Assembly: GCA_021199795.1 (NCBI GenBank) | Contig: JAJQHJ010000003.1 | Location: forward strand, 62,001 to 126,000 | From: Oscillospiraceae bacterium | GTDB taxonomy: Bacteria; Bacillota; Clostridia; Oscillospirales; Ruminococcaceae | DNA length: 64,000 nucleotides | Direction of reading: 5' to 3' | Shown: positions 18,629 to 27,934 of the stretch, in pieces | How the letters are laid out: every line of letters begins with the position of its first letter | Numbering within the stretch: position 1 is the stretch's first letter | Position numbers and translations under genes: made by a program | The notes under the pieces: model-generated | Told to the model about the DNA's origin: nothing | Seen by the model: only the letters and a program-made list of their open reading frames with translations | The model's database searches: none

Positions 18629-20080
18629 ATGAATCGCAGAATGGTTTTCTATGTAGCGGGACAGATGGTTTTGGTGGAGGCAATTTTGATGCTTCTGCCT
18701 CTTCTTGTTTCGATAATCTACATGGAAAAGTGTGCCTATGCATTCTTAGCATCAATTCTCATCGCTCTCGTTTTAGGTGGGGCGATGATTTTAATCTTCA
18801 AACCGTCGAATAAGGTCATCTACTCAAAAGAGGGATTCATAATAACTGCTCTTTCCTGGGTAATGCTTTCACTGGTCGGCTGTTTGCCATTCGTAATCAG
18901 CCGTGAGATTCCGAATTTTGTGGATGCATTCTTTGAGACAGTCAGCGGCTTCACAACGACAGGAGCATCAATCCTTACAAGCTATGATGGCATGAGCCAC
19001 GGAATAATGTTCTGGCGAAGCTTCACCCATTGGGTAGGAGGAATGGGAGTACTGGTTCTCGTAATGGCGGTGTCTCCGACATCAACCGACCGGTCAATGC
19101 ACATTTTGAGAGCTGAAATGCCCGGACCAATTGTCGGAAAACTCGTCCCCAGAGTTCGCCAGACCGCAAAAATACTCTATCTCATCTATGTCGGACTCAC
19201 AGTTCTCGAAATAGGCTTCCTCTGTCTCGGAGGCTTGAGCCTCTATGAAAGCTGCATCTATGCATTCGGCAGTGCCGGCACCGGCGGCTTCGGAATCATG
19301 TCAGACAGCCTTTCGAGCTACAGCCCATATGTCCAGTGGGTAATCACAATATTCCTGGTGCTCTTTGCGGCAAACTTCAATATCTACTTCCTCATGCTGA
19401 TGCGTAAATTCAAGACCGCATTCAGGTCAGAGGAACTCTGGACATACTTAGGAATAATAGTAGCGTCCATCACGGTGGTTGCAATCAGCATATCTTCGCT
19501 GTATGACGGCTTTTGGGAAACTCTCAGGATGGCGGCGTTCCAGGTAATGTCGATCCTTTCAACAACCGGTTTTGCAACGGCAGACTTCAATCTGTGGACT
19601 CCTGTTGCGAAAGCAGTTCTGTTCGTCCTCATGTTCATAGGAGGCTGTGCCGGCTCCACTGCCGGAGGACTGAAGATTTCGAGAGTCGTGGTTCTCTTCA
19701 AGTCTATAAAGCGTGAGCTCTACAGAATGATCCACCCGCACTCAGTCGGAGCCGTAAAGCTGGATGGCAAAACGGTTGACGATAGCACAATCAAGGGCAT
19801 CGGAACCTATTTCTCGCTCTATATGTTCATCCTGATAGCTGCATTCTTAGCAATCTCATTTGAGCCTCTCACCTTTGAGGCAAAGATTTCCTCGGTCGTC
19901 GCCTGCTTCAACAATATAGGACCCGGCTTTGCCGAGGTAGGACCGATGGGTAGCTATGCGAGCTACTCCGCATTCTCGAAAATAGTCCTCTCAATCACCA
20001 TGCTTTTAGGCAGACTTGAAATCTATCCTCTTTTCTTCATCCTGATGCCATCACTCTGGAAGAGAAAGAGCAATGCATAA
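18629..20080 (+). CDS. trkH: Trk potassium uptake protein TrkH
   Basis: A 483-residue integral membrane potassium translocator with repeated M-P-M units. Selectivity-filter-like segments are visible: TVSGFTTTGASIL, SAGTGGFGIM, LSTTGFATADF and NNIGPGFAEVG, one per pore loop. It works with the TrkA gating ring encoded upstream. The rsmA gene follows after 15 bases, probably in the same transcript. Confidence 0.95.
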   Translation: MNRRMVFYVAGQMVLVEAILMLLPLLVSIIYMEKCAYAFLASILIALVLGGAMILIFKPSNKVIYSKEGFIITALSWVMLSLVGCLPFVISREIPNFVDAFFETVSGFTTTGASILTSYDGMSHGIMFWRSFTHWVGGMGVLVLVMAVSPTSTDRSMHILRAEMPGPIVGKLVPRVRQTAKILYLIYVGLTVLEIGFLCLGGLSLYESCIYAFGSAGTGGFGIMSDSLSSYSPYVQWVITIFLVLFAANFNIYFLMLMRKFKTAFRSEELWTYLGIIVASITVVAISISSLYDGFWETLRMAAFQVMSILSTTGFATADFNLWTPVAKAVLFVLMFIGGCAGSTAGGLKISRVVVLFKSIKRELYRMIHPHSVGAVKLDGKTVDDSTIKGIGTYFSLYMFILIAAFLAISFEPLTFEAKISSVVACFNNIGPGFAEVGPMGSYASYSAFSKIVLSITMLLGRLEIYPLFFILMPSLWKRKSNA

Positions 20081-20095
20081 TAAACCGGAGACAAT

Positions 20096-20950
20096 ATGAC
20101 CCCAAACCTTTCAAGCCCAACCGTAATAAAAGAAATCCTCAGCCGCCATGGCTTTACATTCTCAAAAAAGCTCGGGCAGAACTTTCTTATTGACCCGACT
20201 GTCTGTCCTAGAATCGCCGAAGCAGGGAACGCCCGTGAGGGATATGGCATAATCGAAATCGGAGCCGGAATGGGAGTCCTGACGGTCGAGCTTTCAAAGC
20301 GCGCCGACAAAGTAGTCGCAATCGAAGTCGACCACAGGCTCATAGATGTTCTGCATGAAACCCTGGCAGATTGTGATAATGTAAAAGTGATCGAAGCCGA
20401 CGTTTTAAAGCTTGATTTGAACAAGCTTATAGAAGACGAATTTGCAGGATTAAAAGTAGCCGTCTGCTCAAATTTGCCGTATTATATCACTTCTCCGATT
20501 CTGATGAAACTTTTTGAGTCGAGGCTACCGATAGAGTCGATAACCGCACTTGTCCAGAAAGAAGCCGGAGTCCGCCTATGCGCACCAGTTGGAACCCGTG
20601 AAGCAGGGGCAGTAACGGTTGCGGCAAGCTACTATTCCGAGGGCAAGGTTCTCTTTCCGGTTTCAAGAGGCTGCTTTATGCCAAGCCCGAATGTTGATAG
20701 CTGTGTCGTCAGATTTGACATGCGAAAGACCCCGCCGGAAGTGAAGAACGAAGAATTCTTTTTCAAGATGGTTCGTGGCATGTTCACCCAGCGGAGAAAA
20801 ACCACCCTCAACGCCATTTGCGGCTCACTTGGAATCGACAAGGCAACCGTAACGGAAGCCATGACCGAAGTGGGGATAGCTTCTAATTCAAGACCTGAGC
20901 AGCTGAAGATGAACGAGCTGATAGCTCTTTCCGATGCGTTATACAGATAA
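20096..20950 (+). CDS. rsmA: 16S rRNA dimethyladenosine transferase
   Basis: A 284-residue KsgA/Dim1 methyltransferase that dimethylates two adjacent adenosines (E. coli A1518/A1519) near the 3' end of 16S rRNA. It shows KKLGQNFLIDPTV at residues 24-36, the SAM motif IEIGAGMGVLTVEL, and the catalytic NLPYYITSPI motif IV. The C-terminal domain includes FTQRRKTTLNAI. It shares a bidirectional terminator with the convergent rpmB. Confidence 0.97.
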   Translation: MTPNLSSPTVIKEILSRHGFTFSKKLGQNFLIDPTVCPRIAEAGNAREGYGIIEIGAGMGVLTVELSKRADKVVAIEVDHRLIDVLHETLADCDNVKVIEADVLKLDLNKLIEDEFAGLKVAVCSNLPYYITSPILMKLFESRLPIESITALVQKEAGVRLCAPVGTREAGAVTVAASYYSEGKVLFPVSRGCFMPSPNVDSCVVRFDMRKTPPEVKNEEFFFKMVRGMFTQRRKTTLNAICGSLGIDKATVTEAMTEVGIASNSRPEQLKMNELIALSDALYR

Positions 20951-20988
20951 AAAAACAGCCGACCGAAAGGTCGACTGAATTTGTTTTT
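20951..20988. terminator. Bidirectional terminator between rsmA and rpmB
   Basis: CAGCCGACC and GGTCGACTG pair around a GAAA tetraloop (one mismatch). A T-rich stretch follows on the plus strand and TTTTTT on the minus strand. Confidence 0.8.
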
Positions 20989-21004
20989 GTACGTTTTGCG
21001 CGTA

Positions 21005-21190
21005 TTAAGCTCTGGTTACTTTTCCGGATCTTAAGCACCTCGAGCAGACATACATATGGCAGGGAGTACCGTTCTTGATAGCCTTTACTCTCATGATGTT
21101 CGGCTTCCAAGTTCTGTTGGTGCTTCTCATAGAGTGAGATACCTTATTTCCGAAAGTAACACCCTTACCGCAAATTTCACACTTTGCCAT
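21005..21190 (-). CDS. rpmB: 50S ribosomal protein L28
   Basis: A 61-residue L28 of the cysteine-containing type: CEIC near residue 4 and CSRC near residue 50 form the zinc-ribbon pairs. The core HSMRSTNRTWKPNIMRV is typical. The ATG is preceded by AAGGAGGTG. It is a single gene with its own promoter at 21281-21309. Confidence 0.97.
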   Translation of the reverse strand: MAKCEICGKGVTFGNKVSHSMRSTNRTWKPNIMRVKAIKNGTPCHMYVCSRCLRSGKVTRA

Positions 21191-21280
21191 TGGGCTGCAC
21201 CTCCTTCTTCAAGCTTCTGAGAGAGCCACAAGACGTGCCGACTCAATCAGCGTAGTTATAGTCATAATTCAACGTCATCT

Positions 21281-21309
21281 ATCATATCAAATTTCCGCGA
21301 CAATTGCAA
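21281..21309 (-). promoter_or_regulatory. Promoter of rpmB
   Basis: Minus strand TTGCAA (21309-21304), 17-base spacer, TATGAT (21286-21281). Confidence 0.75.
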
Positions 21310-21421
21310 GTGTTTTTTGAAATATTTTTTTCTGGATCGAAAAAAGACCCCCAAATAAGAAGAAACTGTGTCAAAATCCTTAAAATTTCACCCCGAAAGC
21401 ATTTATTAGAGTAAAGATGAC

Positions 21422-21450
21422 TTGAAATTTTCACACAAATGGTGTATCAT
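21422..21450 (+). promoter_or_regulatory. Promoter of the M50-scpAB operon
   Basis: TTGAAA (21422-21427), 17-base spacer, TATCAT (21445-21450), about 54 bases before the GTG start at 21504. Confidence 0.75.
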
Positions 21451-21503
21451 TAGACTGCATGAATTTTACCGGATTCCAATATACCGAAAAGGAGCCAACT
21501 TAA

Positions 21504-22193
21504 GTGTCGATACTCTCTTACCTGAATAATCCTCAGCAGCTGATAATCCTTGTGGGAATCAGACTGCTTATCATATTCACAATACTTCCTGTCCACGAAT
21601 GCGCCCATGCCTATGCCGCCCACAAAATGGGTGATGAAACGGCATACATGAACGGCAGAATGACCCTGAACCCTATTGCACACCTGGACATTTTCGGCGC
21701 GATTTTCCTTTTGCTCTTTGGCTTCGGCTGGGCAAAGCCAGTTCCCGTAAATCCGAGAAACTTCCGCGACTACAAAAAGGGAACAGCAATAACAGCAGCC
21801 GCAGGACCGCTTTCCAACCTTGCCTGTGCAGCAATTGGAATGTTCATCCTCCGGATCATCTATTGCATTCCGATTTCAACTGAGGCTATGTACAATATAC
21901 TTTCTTATGTTGCCCTTGCCATCTACTACTTCATAACAGTAAACCTTTCCCTTGCAATATTCAATCTTATCCCGATTCCGCCACTTGACGGTTCAAGAAT
22001 CCTGAGTGCATATGCGCCATATAAGGTCAATGCCTGGCTTGCAAGATATCAGAGATACATCTACATTGGCTTTTTGCTTTTACTCTTCCTGGGCGTTCTT
22101 TCAACTCCGATGAGCTGGCTTATAAACCTTGTCTATAAAGGACTCTACTACCTCTTCTTCTGGGTAGAACTGATTATGAAAGCGATATTTTAA
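21504..22193 (+). CDS. Site-2 protease family (M50) membrane protease
   Basis: A 229-residue polytopic membrane protein of the YwhC-like M50 group. The zinc motif HECAHAYAAHKMGDETA is near residue 31, followed by GRMTLNPIAHLD; the third ligand region is NLIPIPPLDGSRIL. These proteases cleave membrane segments of substrates; the substrate is unknown. It begins with GTG after AAGGAG and is 3 bases from scpA, an arrangement common in Firmicutes. Confidence 0.93.
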   Translation: MSILSYLNNPQQLIILVGIRLLIIFTILPVHECAHAYAAHKMGDETAYMNGRMTLNPIAHLDIFGAIFLLLFGFGWAKPVPVNPRNFRDYKKGTAITAAAGPLSNLACAAIGMFILRIIYCIPISTEAMYNILSYVALAIYYFITVNLSLAIFNLIPIPPLDGSRILSAYAPYKVNAWLARYQRYIYIGFLLLLFLGVLSTPMSWLINLVYKGLYYLFFWVELIMKAIF

Positions 22194-22196
22194 CAT

Positions 22197-22931
22197 ATGG
22201 GAACAGTAGCAGGCAAAAGCGATGTTGTATATAGACTTGAGGGCTTCGAGGGACCGTTAGATCTTCTTTTGTTCCTCATATCCAAGCACAAGCTGAGTAT
22301 CGCTGACATAGAGATTTCGGCATTACTTGATCAGTACCTTGACTATATCGACGGAATTGAAGACTATGATTTTGAGTACGCCGGAGATTTCCTCGAAATG
22401 GCGGCAAGGCTCATCCTTATAAAGACTCTCTACCTGCTTCCTAAGCATGAAGAGGCAATAGAACTCAAGCAGGAATTGGAGGGCAAGCTGACCCAGTATT
22501 CCGTCTGCAAGCAGGCGGCGGAGAAGCTCTCGCTCCTCTATGTCGGTGACAAGGTGTTCGCCAGTCAGCCTACGCTTCCGGAGCTTCCGAAAACCTATGT
22601 CGGTCACTGCGATCCGCAGGCTCTTCTTGACGCCTATATCGGAATCTTCGACAAAAAGATGCGAGAAAGACCGGTCGAAGCATCTGTTTTCAAGCCGATA
22701 GTCTCACACCGCGTTGTGTCCGTTTCAACTGGCATAGTGTCGGTCTTGAAGAGGCTTTATAAAAACGGAACCTGCCCGGTGTCAGTGCTGATAGACGGCA
22801 TTTCCGGCAAATCGGAAAAGATAGCGGCTTTCCTGGCAGTTCTGGAGCTCGCAAAGTCCGGCAGAGTGAGCCTTAATGACGATAACACCGAGATAACTCT
22901 CAACAGGAGGAAAACGAATGGAGTACAGTGA
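22197..22931 (+). CDS. scpA: Segregation and condensation protein A
   Basis: A 244-residue kleisin subunit of the SMC-ScpAB complex that compacts and segregates chromosomes. The N-terminal Smc-binding part has YRLEGFEGPLDLLLFLISKH, followed by EFLEMAARLILIKTLYLLP. It overlaps scpB by 14 bases, indicating coupled translation. The order scpA-scpB-carboxypeptidase-rluB recalls the ypuG-ypuH-dacB-rluB region of Bacillus. Confidence 0.95.
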   Translation: MGTVAGKSDVVYRLEGFEGPLDLLLFLISKHKLSIADIEISALLDQYLDYIDGIEDYDFEYAGDFLEMAARLILIKTLYLLPKHEEAIELKQELEGKLTQYSVCKQAAEKLSLLYVGDKVFASQPTLPELPKTYVGHCDPQALLDAYIGIFDKKMRERPVEASVFKPIVSHRVVSVSTGIVSVLKRLYKNGTCPVSVLIDGISGKSEKIAAFLAVLELAKSGRVSLNDDNTEITLNRRKTNGVQ

Positions 22932-23475
22932 AAAGCTTTCGGCACTTGAAGCGATACTTTTTGCATTGGGCGAGCCTGTGGAGGACGAGAAGCTTGCGGC
23001 TGCTGCCGGAATAGAGCTCAGTGAGCTCGAAAGCTTCATAAAGCTTCTTAACGACAGATATTCTGAATCCGGCTCAGCTCTTGAAGTAATAAAGCTGGAC
23101 CAGTCATGGCAGCTTGTTACAAAAAAAGAATTTGTGCCTTATATTTCAGCAGCTGTCCGCTCAAAGAGAAGCTCGGCACTGTCTCAGGCGGCACTTGAAG
23201 TTCTGACGATAATCGCCTATAACCAGCCGGTCACCCGTAGCTTTATCGACGATGTCAGAGGTGTAGACAGCTCGGGAGTTGTCAATAATCTTCTGGAGAA
23301 AGAACTCATCGCCGAGGCGGGGCGTCTCGACATTCCCGGAAAGCCGGTTTTATTCAAGACCACTGAGAATTTCTTAAGATGCTTCGGATTTTCAAGCTTG
23401 GGAGAACTCCCACCGCTGCCGTCCGATGAGGGACAGATAAGCATTGACGAAATACCAAGCGAAACAGAAGAATAA
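22918..23475 (+). CDS. scpB: Segregation and condensation protein B
   Basis: A 185-residue double winged-helix protein that dimerises and binds ScpA. The central ALEVLTIIAYNQPVTRSFID followed by VRGVDSSGVVNNLLEKELI is the ScpB signature. Its start overlaps the end of scpA. Confidence 0.95.
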   Translation: MEYSEKLSALEAILFALGEPVEDEKLAAAAGIELSELESFIKLLNDRYSESGSALEVIKLDQSWQLVTKKEFVPYISAAVRSKRSSALSQAALEVLTIIAYNQPVTRSFIDDVRGVDSSGVVNNLLEKELIAEAGRLDIPGKPVLFKTTENFLRCFGFSSLGELPPLPSDEGQISIDEIPSETEE

Positions 23476-23517
23476 CCTGATTGGAGGCGGAGCGTCATAG
23501 TAATATTTCTTACAATA

Positions 23518-24315
23518 TTGAAAATCATAGGCATAGTGCTTCTCGCTCTTATTCTCCTGATTTTTATACTTACGCTTTTCCCGATAAAGGCTTATATAAG
23601 CTTTGATAAGAAGAGCCTTAGGCTCACCGTCAAATACCTCTGGCTACAGGTCTTCAATCTCGACACTTCTGAGAAAAAAGATGCGGACAAGCCAAAAGGT
23701 GAGCCCGAGCCTGAACCTCCCAAGGAGAAGCCTGAGCCGAAGCCCCAAAAGCCCGAAATCGAAATCAGTGAAATCCCGGAAGCCACGGATGAACCCATTC
23801 CCGAACCCGAAGTCGTTTCAGAGCCTGAGCAGCCAACGGAGGAAAAAGAAGAGCCCGAGGAAGAAAAGAAAGGCAGTTCGCTCTTAGACAAGTGGAACGC
23901 AGTAAAAGTCTATCTTCCCAAGGTCAAAACCGCCCTCAAGAAGCTCTTAAAGCTCATCAAAATCAATGATCTGGAGCTCCACCTGACTGTCGGCGGCGAA
24001 GATGCGGCAACAGCCGGAATGAATTTCGGAAAAATGAACGCTGTTTTCTATAATGCTCTCGCCCTCATCTGCTGCCTGTTTTCAGTGAAAATAAAGAAAA
24101 CTGAAATCAAGTGTGATTATGAGAACAAAGCCTTTGATGCTGAGGGAAGCCTCCTGATCAAAGCAAGAGTACTGTCTATATTGGCATTAGCCGTGTATAT
24201 ACTTATAAATTATATGAAAGTCAAATCAGCTCTCGACAGCCCCGATAAGCCTGAGACTGATGAGAGTAAATCAAGAAAGAAGGATCAACATGAACGAAAA
24301 GAAAAGCAATCTTGA
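23518..24315 (+). CDS. DUF2953 (YtfI-like) membrane protein
   Basis: A 265-residue protein with an N-terminal membrane helix (residues 1-25), a Pro/Glu/Lys-rich linker (about 55-125) and a C-terminal part with LHLTVGGEDAATAGMNFGKM and KKTEIKCDYENKAFDAEGSL, as in the DUF2953/YtfI family. It overlaps the gerW (ytfJ) start, matching the ytfI-ytfJ pair of Bacillus. The start is uncertain: the only GGAGG (about 23482) is over 30 bases before the first usable start, the TTG at 23518. The biochemical role is unknown. Confidence 0.82.
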   Translation: MKIIGIVLLALILLIFILTLFPIKAYISFDKKSLRLTVKYLWLQVFNLDTSEKKDADKPKGEPEPEPPKEKPEPKPQKPEIEISEIPEATDEPIPEPEVVSEPEQPTEEKEEPEEEKKGSSLLDKWNAVKVYLPKVKTALKKLLKLIKINDLELHLTVGGEDAATAGMNFGKMNAVFYNALALICCLFSVKIKKTEIKCDYENKAFDAEGSLLIKARVLSILALAVYILINYMKVKSALDSPDKPETDESKSRKKDQHERKEKQS

Positions 24316-24715
24316 GGGTCTTGTCCAGACTGCGATTGAAAAGATCAAGGAAGTCGTCGACGTAGATACCGTTGTCGGCAATCCGATAACCGTTCCGAAC
24401 GGAACCACAATCATTCCTGTTTCAAAGGTTTCTGTCGGCTTCGGCTCAGGCGGCTCAGATATTCCTGCCAAGAGCGAAAAGGATCTCTTCGGCGGAGGAA
24501 TGGGCGGCGGAGTAACAGTAACTCCTCTTGCATTCATCACAATAGCTCCCGACGGAACAACAAAGCTTTTGCAGCTCACAGTCAATGCTCCTAAGGAGAA
24601 TGCTGCACTCGCCACAATTCCAGACGTTATAGACAAGGTCGTCAGCTTTTTAGACAAAGGCAAGAAAGTGGAAGTCGTCTACGAGGACGATGAAGACGAG
24701 GAATCCGACGAATAA
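24290..24715 (+). CDS. gerW: Sporulation/germination protein GerW (YtfJ family)
   Basis: A 141-residue YtfJ-family protein. The conserved core includes VVGNPITVPNGTTIIPVSKV and a glycine-rich GGGMGGGVTVTPLAF region, ending in an acidic tail. In Bacillus it is a spore protein needed for efficient germination. The ATG at 24290 is preceded by AAGGAT; an in-frame start 10 codons earlier is less likely. It overlaps the DUF2953 gene by 26 bases. Confidence 0.92.
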   Translation: MNEKKSNLEGLVQTAIEKIKEVVDVDTVVGNPITVPNGTTIIPVSKVSVGFGSGGSDIPAKSEKDLFGGGMGGGVTVTPLAFITIAPDGTTKLLQLTVNAPKENAALATIPDVIDKVVSFLDKGKKVEVVYEDDEDEESDE

Positions 24716-24788
24716 AACCGTGTGAAGTCCACAAACTAATCGTATAAAACAGTTGCTTGCGCAACTGGAAAGGAATACGAGAAAGCTT

Positions 24789-25688
24789 ATGGATAAATAT
24801 ACAATAAAACGGGTTGCAGTCTGCCTTATATGCCTGGTCGTGATGGCGTCCTGCATTTGTATAAAAACTAGGAACGCTTCATCCGATTCGGGTACTACGT
24901 CTGTTTTGTCAGCATTAGTCCGTTCCGAGCCGCAGATAGCTGCAAGGGCGGCAGTTGTTCTGGAGTATGAAACCGGCAGGATTCTCTATGAGAAAAACGC
25001 CGAGCTCCAGCTTCCTATGGCAAGCACAACGAAGATAATGACAACTCTTCTGACTCTCGAATCAGGTGACATAGACGACTGGTTCACAGTCGACAGCGAA
25101 GCCATCAAGGTTGAGGGCTCTTCAATGGGACTGAGCGAGGGCAAAGAAGTCACAAAGCGCATCTTAGCTTATGGAATGATGCTCCCAAGCGGTAATGACG
25201 CCGCGAATGCATCAGCAGTTGCAGTATCGGGAAGCATCGATGCGTTTGTAGAGCTTATGAACGAAAAAGCCGAGAATTTCGGGCTCACGTCCACCCACTT
25301 TGTAACGCCATCAGGATTAGATGACTATACTGATGAGCACTATTCGACCGCCCTTGACATGGCGAATCTGACACGTCTGGCACTTTCAGACGAAACGTTC
25401 AGAGAGATATGCGGGACAACCTCAATCTGCCTTGAATTCGGCGACGGCGAGAGCTTCTGGCTATCAAATTCAAATAAGCTCTTAAGCTCCTGCGACGGCG
25501 TTATCGGAGTAAAGACAGGCTTTACCGACAAAGCCGGAAGATGCCTCGTCTCTGCGTGCGAGCGCGATGGCGTAACCCTCATCTGCGTGACATTAAGCGA
25601 CCCTAACGACTGGTACGACCACACAAACCTTTACGATTACTGCTTCTCTATGGTAGGAGCAGTAACGTATCTAAGAAACCTCGGTTAA
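24789..25688 (+). CDS. D-alanyl-D-alanine carboxypeptidase (S11 family)
   Basis: A 299-residue penicillin-binding protein of the DacB/DacF type. An N-terminal signal-anchor (residues 8-25) is followed by the catalytic STTK (Ser79-Lys82), the SGN motif in LPSGNDAANA and the KTG in GVKTGFTDKAG. It trims the terminal D-Ala of peptidoglycan stem peptides outside the membrane. No long C-terminal amphipathic domain is evident, so it is short. By neighbourhood (gerW, scpAB, rluB) it corresponds to the sporulation-linked dacB/dacF group. An upstream TTG at 24753 is an alternative start. Confidence 0.93.
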   Translation: MDKYTIKRVAVCLICLVVMASCICIKTRNASSDSGTTSVLSALVRSEPQIAARAAVVLEYETGRILYEKNAELQLPMASTTKIMTTLLTLESGDIDDWFTVDSEAIKVEGSSMGLSEGKEVTKRILAYGMMLPSGNDAANASAVAVSGSIDAFVELMNEKAENFGLTSTHFVTPSGLDDYTDEHYSTALDMANLTRLALSDETFREICGTTSICLEFGDGESFWLSNSNKLLSSCDGVIGVKTGFTDKAGRCLVSACERDGVTLICVTLSDPNDWYDHTNLYDYCFSMVGAVTYLRNLG

Positions 25689-25709
25689 GAAAAATATGAC
25701 GGTGATGAA

Positions 25710-26483
25710 ATGACGGAAAGAATACAGAAGATAATTTCTGACTGCGGAGTCACCTCCCGAAGAAAGGCGGAAGCCATGATTTCGGAGGGCAGGGTCAAGG
25801 TAAATGGAAGACCCTGCAAGCTGGGTGATAAAGCAGATCCGAAAAAGGACATAATCAGTATAGATGGCATCAATCTTCCGACAGACGAGAAGAAAAATAA
25901 CATCTATATTATGCTCAATAAGCCCCGTGGCTATGTCACGACAATGAGTGACGACAGAGGAAGAAAGTGCGTAACTGAGCTTCTTGAGGGCATTGAGGAG
26001 AGAGTATATCCCATCGGCAGACTTGATATGAACTCCGAGGGTCTTCTTCTCTTCACAAACGACGGGGCGATGGCGAACGCAATCATGCATCCGAGCTGCC
26101 ATATCTCAAAGACCTATCGGGTAACAGTCAGACCGGAAATAACCGAGGAGCAGCTTGTTGAGCTCTCCGAGGGAGTAGTCCTGGATGACGGCAAGAAAAC
26201 TCTTCCTGCAACTGTTTTGGTTCTCACAAAGGAAGAGGGAAGAGTAGTCCTCCAGATAACCATCCGTGAAGGCAGAAACCGCCAGATAAGGCGGATGTGC
26301 AACGCAGTGGGTCTCGAAGTTGCAAGACTCAAGAGAACCTCTGTGGGACCTATAAAACTTGGAATGTTGAAGCCAGGCGACTATCGGGAGCTGACACCGG
26401 CTGAGCTTACAGCATTAAGAAATGCTATTCAAAAGGGATCTAAGGATTCCCAAAATAAAGACAATCGAGGCAAGAGAAAATGA
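25710..26483 (+). CDS. rluB: 23S rRNA pseudouridine synthase RluB type
   Basis: A 257-residue enzyme with an N-terminal S4 RNA-binding domain (MTERIQKIISDCGVTSRRKA onward) and an RsuA/RluB catalytic domain; the catalytic Asp lies in IGRLDMNSEGLLLFTND. The REGRNRQIRRMC block near residue 190 is also typical. It overlaps pncB by 4 bases. The basic C-terminal tail (QKGSKDSQNKDNRGKRK) probably aids RNA binding. Confidence 0.94.
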   Translation: MTERIQKIISDCGVTSRRKAEAMISEGRVKVNGRPCKLGDKADPKKDIISIDGINLPTDEKKNNIYIMLNKPRGYVTTMSDDRGRKCVTELLEGIEERVYPIGRLDMNSEGLLLFTNDGAMANAIMHPSCHISKTYRVTVRPEITEEQLVELSEGVVLDDGKKTLPATVLVLTKEEGRVVLQITIREGRNRQIRRMCNAVGLEVARLKRTSVGPIKLGMLKPGDYRELTPAELTALRNAIQKGSKDSQNKDNRGKRK

Positions 26484-27934
26484 ACAACGTAAATTACACA
26501 ATGCTTTTTGACTACTATGAGCTGACAATGGGCAACGGCTACTTTGAAAAAGGGCTGATGGACAGGGTCTGCTATTTCGATCTTTTCTACAGAAGAGTTC
26601 CCGGCGACGGTGGCTATGTCATCGCGGCAGGACTCGAGCAGGCTGCTGACTACATAAAGAACCTGCATTTTGACGATAAGGATATAGAGTATCTCCGCTC
26701 AAAGAAGCAATTTTCAGAAGACTTCCTTGAGTATCTCAAGAGCTTCAGGTTCACCGGCGACGTCTGGGCAGTTCCCGAGGGAACAGTAGTATTCCCAAAT
26801 GAGCCGATAATGACCATCCGTGCTCCTGCAATCCAGGCGCAGCTTCTTGAGACTTTCCTGCTCTTAACGATAAATCATCAGTCGCTTATTGCCACCAAGG
26901 CTAACAGAATTGTCCGTGCCGCCGAGGGAAGAGTAATCGCCGAGTTCGGCTCCCGCCGCGCTCACGGTCCCGACGCAGCAGTTCTGGGCGCAAGAGCCGC
27001 CTATATCGGAGGAGCAGCTGCAACAGCATGTGCCCTGACTGATGAAGAATTCGGAGTTCCGGCAACCGGTACAATGGCTCACTCATGGGTTCAGATGTTT
27101 GACACCGAGTATGAAGCTTTCAAGGCATACTGCGAGGTTTATCCCGACAACGCAACTCTTTTAGTTGACACCTACAACGTCCTCAAGAGCGGTGTTCCCA
27201 ATGCGATAAAGGCTTTTGATGAAGTTTTAAAGCCTCTCGGAAAGCGTCCCAAGGGAATAAGAATTGACTCCGGAGATATAACCTATCTTTCTCAGAAAGC
27301 AAGAAAAATGCTCGACGATGCAGGATATCCCGACTGCAAGATAACAGCTTCCAATTCCCTCGATGAATACCTTATCCGCGACATGCTCCTACAGGGTGCA
27401 AAGGTCGATTCATTCGGCGTAGGCGAAAGGCTCATCACCTCGAAGCCCTCATCCGTTCTCGACGGTGTCTATAAGCTGGTTGCATTTGAGGATGAGCAGG
27501 GCAACGTCATCCCTAAGATAAAGATTTCTGAGAATGTTCAGAAGATAACGACCCCTCACTTCAAGAAACTCTACCGTTTCTATGACAACGACAATGGCAA
27601 GGCAATTGCTGATTACCTCTGCCTGCATGACGAAACGGTCAACGACATGGAGCCGCTTGAAATTTTCGATCCGGATTACACCTGGAAGCGCAGAACTCTT
27701 GAGAATTACACAGCCCGTGAGCTTCTGGTTCCTATATTCAAAAACGGCGAGTGCGTCTATGAATTCCCGACCCTAAGTGAAAGCAGAAACCACTGCATCC
27801 GTGAGATCGCCACCATGTGGGATTCAGTTCTTCGTTTCGAGAACCCTCATGTCCACTATGTTGACCTTTCGCAGAAGCTTTGGGATATCAAGCAGAATCT
27901 CCTTAACGAGCACTCCCACCACTTTGCAAAATGA
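26480..27934 (+). CDS. pncB: Nicotinate phosphoribosyltransferase
   Basis: A 484-residue enzyme that converts nicotinate and PRPP to nicotinate mononucleotide for NAD salvage. The N-terminal LFDYYELTMGNGYF, the FGSRRAHGPDAA catalytic block and GIRIDSGDITYLSQKARKML are all family signatures. It overlaps rluB before it and the membrane protein gene after it by 4 bases each. The linked membrane protein may serve nicotinate uptake. Confidence 0.96.
   Translation: MNNVNYTMLFDYYELTMGNGYFEKGLMDRVCYFDLFYRRVPGDGGYVIAAGLEQAADYIKNLHFDDKDIEYLRSKKQFSEDFLEYLKSFRFTGDVWAVPEGTVVFPNEPIMTIRAPAIQAQLLETFLLLTINHQSLIATKANRIVRAAEGRVIAEFGSRRAHGPDAAVLGARAAYIGGAAATACALTDEEFGVPATGTMAHSWVQMFDTEYEAFKAYCEVYPDNATLLVDTYNVLKSGVPNAIKAFDEVLKPLGKRPKGIRIDSGDITYLSQKARKMLDDAGYPDCKITASNSLDEYLIRDMLLQGAKVDSFGVGERLITSKPSSVLDGVYKLVAFEDEQGNVIPKIKISENVQKITTPHFKKLYRFYDNDNGKAIADYLCLHDETVNDMEPLEIFDPDYTWKRRTLENYTARELLVPIFKNGECVYEFPTLSESRNHCIREIATMWDSVLRFENPHVHYVDLSQKLWDIKQNLLNEHSHHFAK

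Larger units (their letters stand above)
21191..21503. other. Divergent intergenic region rpmB / M50 protease
   Basis: The 313-base gap holds the rpmB promoter on the minus strand, the M50 gene promoter on the plus strand, and about 110 AT-rich bases between them with no gene or clear structure. Confidence 0.7.
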
